From JALXCG01 sp026991065 [NCBI: Gemmatimonadota bacterium] (GTDB taxonomy: Bacteria; GCA-2686955), in the NCBI GenBank assembly GCA_026991065.1, contig JALXCG010000689.1, forward strand, positions 1-12,868: DNA of 12,868 bases, in the 5' to 3' direction. The translations under genes and the position numbers were made by a program. Under the pieces are notes generated by a model that saw nothing but the letters and a program-made list of their open reading frames with translations, ran no database searches and was not told the origin of the DNA. Below are positions 6,755 to 12,868 of this stretch, piece after piece. Numbering within the stretch: position 1 is the first letter of the stretch; each line of letters begins with the position of its first letter.

Positions 6755-6989
6755 TCGCGTTCCTGCGCGACAGGCAGTGGAGGATTCCGGGAGGGGCGGT
6801 TCCCCGGGCGGCAGACGATCGCAAGCTTACGGCGGGTGGGCCTTCGGGTTTGCCTAAAAGTGCGAGAGCAACACTCCGATGACTGAGAAGTAGGAGCCTT
6901 CTTGTTCCAGCCTGTCTCGGGGGAGGCGCGAACACAGTGAACTCTCCGGCCTGGCTGGTGCCGGTGGTTCGAAAGACAGGGAAAATGCG
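6755..6989. other. Divergent intergenic region between transporter and chemoreceptor genes
   Basis: These 235 nt separate two outward-facing genes and should hold promoters for both. The plus-strand side has a sigma-28-like element (6855-6882), a short CCGGC/GCCGG stem (6946-6950 with 6960-6964) and a ribosome site AGGGA (6978-6982). I could not find a convincing minus-strand promoter for the transporter. An open frame antisense to the transporter extends into this region but shows no family features. Confidence 0.5.
6855..6882 (+). promoter_or_regulatory. Candidate sigma-28 (FliA)-like promoter for the chemoreceptor gene
   Basis: TAAA at 6855-6858 is followed after 16 nt by TCCGATGA at 6875-6882. 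The flagellar sigma-28 consensus is TAAA, 15 nt, GCCGATAA, so six of eight -10 bases match and the spacing is one base long. It would start transcription near 6889, about 100 nt before the ATG. Chemoreceptor genes are classic sigma-28 targets, which makes the match more credible, but a one-base spacing deviation and a single example leave it tentative. Confidence 0.4.
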
Positions 6990-9413
6990 ATGATCCACTT
7001 CCGCTCGATCAGTCAGCGCTTGAGTTTCACACTTACCACGGTGGCGGCGCTCTGTGCGCTGGTGGTGGCAATCGCCGTCGATGGCGGCTACCGGGCCACC
7101 CTGCGCGCTGCTGAAGAGAGTCGCGTGCAGGGGTTTGCGCGGGACGCCCGGGGCGCCCTCGACCGCGAGTTGCAGCGCACCGGCGATGCCGCACGCAGCA
7201 TCGCCCGCAACCGGGAGGTGGCGCGACTCTTCGCCAAGGGTGATCGCGACAGCCTGTGGTCGCTGCTGGGCGACACCTGGGAGGCGCTGCACGCCGCGGG
7301 CTACGCCCAGGGTCAGTTTCATCTGGCGCCGGCGACATCATTCCTGCGCTTGCACAAAGTCGAAAAATATGGTGACGACCTCTCTTCGTTCCGCCGAACA
7401 GTTGTTGCCTGCAATGCTGAGCAGCGCGCGGTGTCCGGCGTCGAGGAGGGCCGCGCGGGATTCGGCTTCCGCTATGTGGTGCCGGTTCGCTATGCGGGCC
7501 GGATGATCGGCTCTTTTGAGTTGGGGCGCGCTTTCGGCACCGAGTTCACCAACGCCCTCAAGGAGCAGGACGGCAATGAGTGGTTCATCTACAGCACGCG
7601 GCAGACCTCCGTGAACTGGGATGGCAAGACCGGCCTCCTGGCCGCCACGGTGCAGAATGACTCCCTTCGCGAAGCGGTGGTTTTTGATCCAGCGGCGTTG
7701 GCCACCGGCGCGGTGCAGGAGGCGCGCCTCGAACTGGGGGGAAAATCCTATCTCGCGGTCGCAATTCCCTTCCGGGACTTCTCCGGCGAAGTCGCCGGTT
7801 ACATTGAGGCAGTGCATGACCGCAGCGATGCGGTCGCGCTGATGCACAAGTTTCGCATCTACTTGGTGGTCGCGCTATGTCTCGGGGTGACACTGCTCGG
7901 GGGCCTGGTGTGGTTTCTCGGGCGCCGCGTCGGACAGCCGCTCAACCGCACCGCCGACTATCTGGAAACGATGGCGAACGGAGCCGTGCCGGCCGATATC
8001 GACCTACCCAAGGGCGTGGATGAGGTGGGCCGGATGGGTCGATCGCTGTGCAGCCTGAAGGAGTATCTGCGCGAGATGAGCGCCGCGGCCGACGCCCTTG
8101 CCGCCGGCGATTTCTCCGGCGAAGTTCGCGCCAGAGGGCGGGACGATCTGCTCGGCAACGCATTCACGACACTTTCCCACAGGGTTAGAGAGGCGCTGGA
8201 GCGTCTGCAGAGTCAGGTCTCCCGCGCCCGCGAAGGCGATCTGACGGCGCGCCTCGACACCAGCGCAATGGCCGGCGCCTGGGCCGACCTGGGGCAGGCG
8301 ATGAACGACCTGCTGGCGGTGGTGGAGCAACCGATCAGTGAGAGTGTGCGGACCCTGGAGCAGGTGGCGAGCGGCGACTTGACTGTGCGAATCGAGAGTC
8401 GCTTCGCCGGCGCGTTCGGACAGATCCGCGAGGCGATCAACGGGGCGCTGGAGCAGATCGAGGAGGGCTTCGCGGTGATCGGCATCGGTGCCGAGCAGAC
8501 CCGCGCGGCGGCGGCGGAGGTCGCCTCCGGCAGCGAGGGGTTGGCGCAGGGGACCACTGAAATCGCCGCGTCGGTACAGGGCATCACCTCCAGCATTCAG
8601 GAGATCGCGACCATGGGCACGCGCGCGGTCGACCATGTGGAACGGGCGACAGCGATGGCGACCGCCGGCGTGGAGGCGTCGGAGGAGAGTGTGGCGCGGA
8701 TGCGGCGCCTGGATGAGGCGGTCGCCAAGATCAAAGAGTCTTCCGATCAGACCGCGCAGATTGTCAAAACGATCGATGAGATCGCCTTTCAGACCAATCT
8801 GCTGGCCCTGAACGCCGCTGTTGAAGCAGCCCGCGCCGGTGATGCCGGCAAGGGGTTCGCGGTGGTTGCCGATGAGGTGCGCAGTCTGGCGATGCGCAGC
8901 GCGGAAGCCGCCCGCGATACGGCGAAGTTGATCGACGAGTCGGTGCGCCGCGCCGCCGAGGGGGTGGCCCTCAATCACGAGGTGGTGGAGAAGATTGAGC
9001 ACACCCAGCACGAAGTCGAGCAGGTCAAGACGGTGATGCAGGAGATCGCCGCTACCGCCACTGAGCAGCGCAGTGGAGTGGCCGAGATTGAACGAGCGGT
9101 GAGCGAGATCGAGGCGGTGACGCAAGGCAACGCGGCCCACGCCGAAGAGTCGGCGGCAACCGCCGAGACGCTGGCCACGCAGGCCGGGGATATGAGCAGG
9201 GTGATCGCCCGCTTCCACTTCAGCCGCGATGCCTGCGTTCGCCCGAATGCCGGCGGCGGGGTGCTGGCGCCGGCGCTGAATGGGGAAGGAGCGGCGGCGG
9301 ATGCGACGCCGTCGGCGGCCGCGTCGCGCCGGAGCGACGAGGATTCGGAACCGGTCGCGCCGGAGGCGTTGATCCCCTTCGACGACGATGCGGCGGTATT
9401 GGCGGAGTTCTGA
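6990..9413 (+). CDS. Methyl-accepting chemotaxis protein with double CACHE sensor and HAMP array
   Basis: This 807-residue transmembrane chemoreceptor has TM1 at about 11-30 and a periplasmic sensor at about 31-285. The segment [20 protein letters not shown] through [16 protein letters not shown] (117-179) is typical of double-CACHE (dCACHE_3) domains. TM2 is at about 289-310. A run of HAMP-like units follows to about 490, with connector G/GD signatures at residues 331, 373, 416 and 462. The cytoplasmic signalling coiled coil covers about 491-745, with the highly conserved hairpin tip [20 protein letters not shown] (595-614) continuing through [15 protein letters not shown] (620-634). The tail (746-807) is low-complexity, acidic at the end ([11 protein letters not shown]), with no NWETF-type CheR/CheB tether. 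The ligand is unknown. Start ATG 6990 has AGGGA 7 nt upstream. No chemotaxis-core genes are in the window, so it is an orphan receptor that presumably feeds a CheA/CheW array encoded elsewhere. Confidence 0.96.
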   Translation: MIHFRSISQRLSFTLTTVAALCALVVAIAVDGGYRATLRAAEESRVQGFARDARGALDRELQRTGDAARSIARNREVARLFAKGDRDSLWSLLGDTWEALHAAGYAQGQFHLAPATSFLRLHKVEKYGDDLSSFRRTVVACNAEQRAVSGVEEGRAGFGFRYVVPVRYAGRMIGSFELGRAFGTEFTNALKEQDGNEWFIYSTRQTSVNWDGKTGLLAATVQNDSLREAVVFDPAALATGAVQEARLELGGKSYLAVAIPFRDFSGEVAGYIEAVHDRSDAVALMHKFRIYLVVALCLGVTLLGGLVWFLGRRVGQPLNRTADYLETMANGAVPADIDLPKGVDEVGRMGRSLCSLKEYLREMSAAADALAAGDFSGEVRARGRDDLLGNAFTTLSHRVREALERLQSQVSRAREGDLTARLDTSAMAGAWADLGQAMNDLLAVVEQPISESVRTLEQVASGDLTVRIESRFAGAFGQIREAINGALEQIEEGFAVIGIGAEQTRAAAAEVASGSEGLAQGTTEIAASVQGITSSIQEIATMGTRAVDHVERATAMATAGVEASEESVARMRRLDEAVAKIKESSDQTAQIVKTIDEIAFQTNLLALNAAVEAARAGDAGKGFAVVADEVRSLAMRSAEAARDTAKLIDESVRRAAEGVALNHEVVEKIEHTQHEVEQVKTVMQEIAATATEQRSGVAEIERAVSEIEAVTQGNAAHAEESAATAETLATQAGDMSRVIARFHFSRDACVRPNAGGGVLAPALNGEGAAADATPSAAASRRSDEDSEPVAPEALIPFDDDAAVLAEF

Positions 9414-9563
9414 CCGGGTGGGAGCTTTCTGGAGCCGAGAGCGGCCGGCGTTCCGGCGCGCTGGTTCGGCGAGGAGGCGGCGGCCCGGAATGGCTTCCTG
9501 CCCCGTTGCGAGGGCTGCCACGGCCCGCCCGGCGACGGCGGTGCACACAAAAAAAAGGTTGCT

Positions 9564-9572
9564 TGCTATTCT
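9564..9572 (+). promoter_or_regulatory. Candidate extended -10 promoter for the sensor kinase gene
   Basis: TGCTATTCT at 9564-9572 is an extended -10 element (TGn plus TATTCT), closely matching TGCTATCTT before the arginine deiminase gene. There is no recognisable -35 box at the expected place, but an A8 run at 9549-9556 just upstream could act as an AT-rich activating element. The predicted start near 9579 would give a leader of about 155 nt. Confidence 0.4.
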
Positions 9573-9574
9573 GC

Positions 9575-9623
9575 GGATGGATCAAAACAGAGCGGCGAAA
9601 ATAAAGAAAAGCTCGATCCATTC
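9575..9623. repeat. Inverted repeat with A-rich centre
   Basis: GGATGGATC (9575-9583) and GATCCATTC (9615-9623) pair over 9 positions with one G-T wobble, enclosing a 31-nt purine-rich spacer. The left arm covers the predicted transcript start, so a protein-binding operator is as likely as an RNA stem-loop. It stands out in an otherwise GC-rich region. Confidence 0.4.
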
Positions 9624-9648
9624 CGATCTTGTCAACACTCCACCGGGC

Positions 9649-9690
9649 GTCGCGCGGGGTTCGGCGGGGGCTGAACCGTTACCGCGCGAC
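9649..9690 (+). promoter_or_regulatory. Strong two-tier leader hairpin
   Basis: GTCGCGCGG (9649-9657) pairs perfectly with CCGCGCGAC (9682-9690). Directly inside, GGTTC (9658-9662) pairs with GAACC (9673-9677) around a 10-nt loop GGCGGGGGCT, with GTTA (9678-9681) as a one-sided bulge. Fourteen base pairs in total, 46 nt before the start codon. There is no U-tract. The shape, an outer helix, an asymmetric bulge, an inner helix and a G-rich loop, is that of a regulatory leader, but I do not recognise a known riboswitch class. Confidence 0.45.
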
Positions 9691-9725
9691 CCTTGTGCCG
9701 GCCGAGCGAAGCGAGATCGCGGAAA

Positions 9726-9732
9726 GAGGTGA
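9726..9732 (+). promoter_or_regulatory. Extended Shine-Dalgarno that decides a CTG start
   Basis: GAGGTGA at 9726-9732 matches seven bases of the 16S-complementary GGAGGTGA. Its GAGG core ends 6 nt before CTG 9736, the normal distance. An in-frame TGA at 9730-9732 lies within the site, and no ATG, GTG or TTG exists in the kinase frame between it and GTG 9823. This favours CTG 9736 as the initiation codon. Confidence 0.6.
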
Positions 9733-9735
9733 GCG

Positions 9736-12700
9736 CTGAGTTCTTCACCGAGAGGCCACCAGATCGGGGCGGGGGCGCTGCTTCTCCTCCTGTTTCTTGG
9801 CACGGTTGCCACCGCGGACAATGTGGTGTTTCGCCACTATGGGGTGAGCGATGGACTGAGCCAATCGCAGGTGACAGCGATGGTGCAGGATCGCGGCGGC
9901 TACATGTGGCTGGGTACGGAGTATGGGCTCTCGCGCTTCGATGGGCGGACGTTTCAGACCTTCACGCTGGCGGATGGGCTGGCATCGACCCGCATCTCGG
10001 CGGCGGTGATGGACCGCACGGGGGTGGTCTGGTTCGGCCATCCCAATGGCTGCGTAACCTCTTTCGATGGCAGGGATTGGGAGACCCATTCGAGCGCTGA
10101 TGGACGCAGTTACGCGCTGCTCCGGAGCATGGTCTGCGACCGCTGGAACCGCATCTGGATCGGCACGCTGCGGGCGGGGCTGCGCACTGTGAATGAGCGG
10201 GGGCAGGTGGTGGCGGCGCCGGGAGACCCGCTGCCGGCGCGCAGCGTGTATGGGCTCTGCGCCGGTGCCGACGCACTCTGGGTGGGGACACGACATGCGC
10301 TGTTTCGACTGCCGCTCCACGCCGGACCGCTCGATTGGAGCTGCGAGCTGGAACCCGCGCTGCCCGATGTGTGGGTGGTGGGATTGACCGAGGACGGCAA
10401 CGGGATTCTCTGGGCGGCAACCGTGCACGGCGAACTCTACGCCCATGATACGACCGCGCCGGCCACGGAGTGGTGGGGCCCCTTTGGTGAGGAGGAGGGG
10501 CTGACCGGGGGGGAGATTTTTGCGCTGGCGGCCGCGACCACGGGTGATCAAAGCAACCTCTGGGTCGGGACGCTCGGAACCGGTGCGATGCGGGTTACGC
10601 CCTGGGCCGACGGCAGCGATCTGAACGAGGTGCAGCATTTCACCACGGCGGATGGTCTGGCGCACAATTCGGTGGTGTCGATCCTGGTGGATGGCGAGGA
10701 TGATATCTGGCTGGGAACCGACGGGCAGGGCGCCTCGGTTTATCACGGCAGTCCGTTTACGCCCTATCTGCAGTCGGATGACCCCGAAGAGAGCATGATC
10801 TGGTCGATTGCGGAGGGGCCGACCGGGGCGATCTGGGTAGGCACCGGTGCCGGGTTGGTGCGGTTGGAAGTGGATCCGCAGAGCGGCAGTTATCGGGAGA
10901 CTCAGCGCTACACGAAGGCGGGAAGCGCCCTGCCGACCGACACCATCCGCGACGTGGTGATGGCCCCCGACGGGGCATTGTGGGTGGCGACCGCCGGCGC
11001 GGGGTTGGTCTATTTCGACCCGCGGAACGATTGGGCGCTGACGCTGGAGGGCGACGGGCAACTCTCTGCTGAGTCGGTCCTGTCGCTGGCCGCGTCACCC
11101 GCTGGCGACACGCTCTGGCTGGGAATCGAGGACGGCGGAGTGGCGCGCTATGTGCCGAACCTGGACGCGGTGCGGGCGGAGGCCCGGGCGCGGGCCGCGG
11201 CCAAACCGGGAGAGGAGCCGGAAACGGCGGCCACCGAGCAGCAGATCACCCGCTTCCACCTGCTTGATGAGCCACGGGTCGACACCAGTGTCTACAAAAT
11301 TTTCATCGATTCCCGCGGCACGATCTGGGCGGCGACCTCCGACCTGGGGCTGGGTGAATTCGTGCCGCCGAGCAGCCCGGAAGAGCGCGGAACGTTCCGT
11401 TTCCATGGCGTGGATGAGGGTTTGGCGCATCTGTCGCTGAACGACATCGATGAAGACTCCCGGGGCCGGTTGTGGATTGCGACCGACGATGGTGGGGTCT
11501 ACATCTATGATGGCGAGAGATTCACCGATGTCGCCGGCGACGACCCGATCAGCCGGGAGTTGGTCTACCTGGTGATCTGCGCCAGCAACGGCCAGGTGCT
11601 GGCCGGGACCAACACCGGACTGGCCCGCTACGACGAGGCGTCGGGGCGCTTCACCCGCTTCGCGCGGGCCGACGGTTTTGCCGGCATCGAGACCAATGTG
11701 CATGCCCGCTGCCGGGATTCGCGTGGCGGCCTCTGGTTCGGCACCATCGGCGGCGCCTATCGCTATTCGGCGCCGGCAGAGCGCCACAACTCGGTGGCGC
11801 CGCCGATCCACTTGACCTCCATGAAGGCCGGGCTGGAGATGGTGGATCCAGGCGCCGACCTGGTGCTGAAACACTACCAAAACCAGGTAAGTTTCACCTT
11901 CGCCGGAATCTCGATGCGCGCGCCGGAGAGAGTTCGCTATCAGTATCGGCTCGAAGGGCTGGAGAATGCGTGGTCGGCGCCGAACTCCGTCGGCCAGGCG
12001 ACTTTTGCCCATCTGCCGCCGGGCCGCTACACGTTCCGGGTGCGCGCTCTCAACAATGAGGGCGTTGCTTCGCTGACGCCGGCCTCGGTCCAGTTTGTGA
12101 TCAAGGCGCCGTTCTGGCGCACGACCTGGTTCGAGGTGCTGGCGGTTCTGCTGCTGCTGGCGGTGATCCACGCCGCGATCCGCCTGCGCCTGCGCCGGAT
12201 CAAGCGCACCAACCGCAGGCTCGCGCGCGAGGTGCGGGAGCAGACGCGGGAGTTGCGCGCCTCCAACAGCGCGTTGCAGAAGGCGCTGGTGGCGGCGGAG
12301 CATGCGGCGGCAGCCAAATCCACCTTCCTGGCGACGATGAGCCATGAGATCCGCACACCGATGAATGGCGTGCTGGGAATGGCGCAGTTGCTGCGCAATA
12401 CCGAACTCGATGCGGAGCAGCAGGAGTTCGTGCGCCTGATCGAGGTTTCCGGGACCAGCCTGCTCTCGATCATCAACGATGTGCTCGACCTGTCCAAGAT
12501 TGAGGCCGGCGGCATTCCGCTGGAATCGATTCCGGTGGATTGTCTGGAAGTCGTGTCGTCGGTGATGACGCTGCTGGCGGCGCGCGCCGAGGCCAAGGGG
12601 CTGCAACTGGCCTATGTGGTGGACCCGCGGATCCCGTCGCATCTGCGCGGCGACCCCTATCGCCTGCGCCAGATTCTGACCAATCTGGTGGGCAACGCGA

Positions 12701-12868
12701 TCAAGTTCACCGAGCAGGGGCAGGTGATCGTGCGCGCTACGTTGCGGGAGGTTGCGGAGGCCGGGTGGCAGGGCGTGACGTTCAGCGTGGAAGATTCGGG
12801 AATCGGCATTGCGGAGGAGCAGATGGATGCGGTTTTCGAGCCGTTCCGCCAGCAGGACAGCTCTTTCA
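9736..12868 (+). CDS. Propeller-type sensor histidine kinase (Reg_prop, Y_Y_Y, HisKA, HATPase_c), 3'-truncated by the window
   Basis: At least 1044 residues are visible. A signal peptide (about 1-27; [14 protein letters not shown], cleavage before DNVVF) is followed by 14 propeller repeats, each with a W-[LVIFA]-[GA]-[TH]-like strand (WLGT, WFGH, WIGT, WVGT, WAAT and so on), consistent with two seven-bladed periplasmic beta-propellers. An Ala/Glu-rich insert (about 476-503) interrupts after blade 10. Next come a Y_Y_Y domain (about 716-780, [11 protein letters not shown]), one membrane helix (about 797-816), a coiled coil, HisKA with phospho-acceptor H870 in [10 protein letters not shown], the N box [13 protein letters not shown] (N983, N987) and the G1 box DSGIGI (D1020). 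The architecture resembles Bacteroides hybrid two-component sensors, many of which detect oligosaccharides; the ligand here is unknown. The frame is still open at the edge, so receiver or DNA-binding domains may follow. The start codon appears to be CTG; GTG 9823 would delete the signal peptide. Confidence 0.94.
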   Translation, partial: MSSSPRGHQIGAGALLLLLFLGTVATADNVVFRHYGVSDGLSQSQVTAMVQDRGGYMWLGTEYGLSRFDGRTFQTFTLADGLASTRISAAVMDRTGVVWFGHPNGCVTSFDGRDWETHSSADGRSYALLRSMVCDRWNRIWIGTLRAGLRTVNERGQVVAAPGDPLPARSVYGLCAGADALWVGTRHALFRLPLHAGPLDWSCELEPALPDVWVVGLTEDGNGILWAATVHGELYAHDTTAPATEWWGPFGEEEGLTGGEIFALAAATTGDQSNLWVGTLGTGAMRVTPWADGSDLNEVQHFTTADGLAHNSVVSILVDGEDDIWLGTDGQGASVYHGSPFTPYLQSDDPEESMIWSIAEGPTGAIWVGTGAGLVRLEVDPQSGSYRETQRYTKAGSALPTDTIRDVVMAPDGALWVATAGAGLVYFDPRNDWALTLEGDGQLSAESVLSLAASPAGDTLWLGIEDGGVARYVPNLDAVRAEARARAAAKPGEEPETAATEQQITRFHLLDEPRVDTSVYKIFIDSRGTIWAATSDLGLGEFVPPSSPEERGTFRFHGVDEGLAHLSLNDIDEDSRGRLWIATDDGGVYIYDGERFTDVAGDDPISRELVYLVICASNGQVLAGTNTGLARYDEASGRFTRFARADGFAGIETNVHARCRDSRGGLWFGTIGGAYRYSAPAERHNSVAPPIHLTSMKAGLEMVDPGADLVLKHYQNQVSFTFAGISMRAPERVRYQYRLEGLENAWSAPNSVGQATFAHLPPGRYTFRVRALNNEGVASLTPASVQFVIKAPFWRTTWFEVLAVLLLLAVIHAAIRLRLRRIKRTNRRLAREVREQTRELRASNSALQKALVAAEHAAAAKSTFLATMSHEIRTPMNGVLGMAQLLRNTELDAEQQEFVRLIEVSGTSLLSIINDVLDLSKIEAGGIPLESIPVDCLEVVSSVMTLLAARAEAKGLQLAYVVDPRIPSHLRGDPYRLRQILTNLVGNAIKFTEQGQVIVRATLREVAEAGWQGVTFSVEDSGIGIAEEQMDAVFEPFRQQDSSF

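Larger units (their letters stand above)
9414..9735 (+). other. Non-coding region: structured leader and promoter of the sensor kinase
   Basis: These 322 nt contain no credible gene. The first 130 nt are GC-rich with small stems (for example GCCGG-CGTT-CCGGC near 9450) but no U-tract terminator for the chemoreceptor gene. From 9541 to 9625 the base composition turns A-rich, with an A8 run at 9549-9556, an extended -10 candidate and an inverted repeat. From 9649 to 9690 there is a strong two-tier hairpin. The last part carries the Shine-Dalgarno of the kinase gene. Confidence 0.7.

Noticed and set aside
5732-6886. 384-residue plus-strand open frame
   Set aside because: Antisense to the UMF1 transporter. 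The translation is an Arg/Gln/Gly-rich string with no hydrophobic core.
6940-6964. CCGGC/GCCGG stem in the chemoreceptor leader
   Set aside because: Only 5 bp with a 9-nt loop in GC-rich DNA; not distinguishable from chance.
6915-6985. Partial resemblance to a c-di-GMP-I (GEMM) riboswitch upstream of the chemoreceptor
   Set aside because: CTCCGGCC is present, but the conserved GCAAAGC segment, GAAA tetraloop helix and receptor arrangement are missing or in the wrong order.
8004-9548. 514-residue minus-strand open frame
   Set aside because: Shadow of the chemoreceptor signalling domain; repeated LRR/HR-type composition mirrors its coiled coil.
9440-9560. Possible intrinsic terminator after the chemoreceptor
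   Set aside because: Short GC stems are present, but the only homopolymer run (9549-9556) is A on the plus strand, not T, and no adjacent hairpin suits the minus strand either.
9745-12642. Two long minus-strand open frames (9745-11061 and 11095-12642)
   Set aside because: Both are antisense to the sensor kinase, whose plus-strand frame is continuous and carries unambiguous propeller, HisKA and HATPase motifs.

Overview
The window is a GC-rich bacterial chromosome segment (by eye about two thirds G+C, with strong G/C preference at third codon positions). It carries eight coding regions and no RNA gene, CRISPR array, insertion sequence or phage gene that I can see. A double-CACHE chemoreceptor, a two-component-propeller histidine kinase, a UMF1/Atg22-type transporter and a DUF434-type protein together suggest a free-living, Gram-negative-type, probably motile bacterium. 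The sequence alone does not fix the phylum; a deep-branching, poorly cultured lineage is a guess.

Positions 1-3228 hold a tightly packed plus-strand cluster. It contains the 3' end of an unidentified gene, a small cysteine-rich protein (165-674), a 614-residue HEAT-repeat protein (680-2524) and a DUF434/DUF5616 protein (2539-3228). The overlaps and gaps (8-nt overlap, 5 nt, 14 nt) indicate one operon. None of these genes has an obvious assigned function, so this is the most likely place for an undescribed module.

Positions 3225-4611 carry a complete arginine deiminase gene (arcA-like) with its own extended -10 promoter and a short leader hairpin. No other arginine-deiminase-pathway gene is adjacent. 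It converges, with a 3-nt gap, on a minus-strand block of a UMF1-family MFS transporter (5429-6754) followed by a class I SAM methyltransferase (4615-5328).

Positions 6755-12868 are a plus-strand sensory region. A candidate sigma-28-like promoter precedes a methyl-accepting chemotaxis protein (6990-9413) with a double CACHE sensor and a run of about four HAMP units. A 322-base non-coding stretch follows. It contains an extended -10 promoter candidate, an inverted repeat and a strong 9+5 bp hairpin. It leads into a large periplasmic-propeller sensor histidine kinase (from 9736, running off the window) with 14 propeller repeats, a Y_Y_Y domain, one membrane segment, HisKA and HATPase_c. The kinase appears to start at CTG: there is no ATG, GTG or TTG in frame between the upstream stop and the end of the signal peptide, while an extended Shine-Dalgarno sits at the right distance from the CTG. 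The MCP and kinase are sensory genes without chemotaxis-core or response-regulator partners inside the window.
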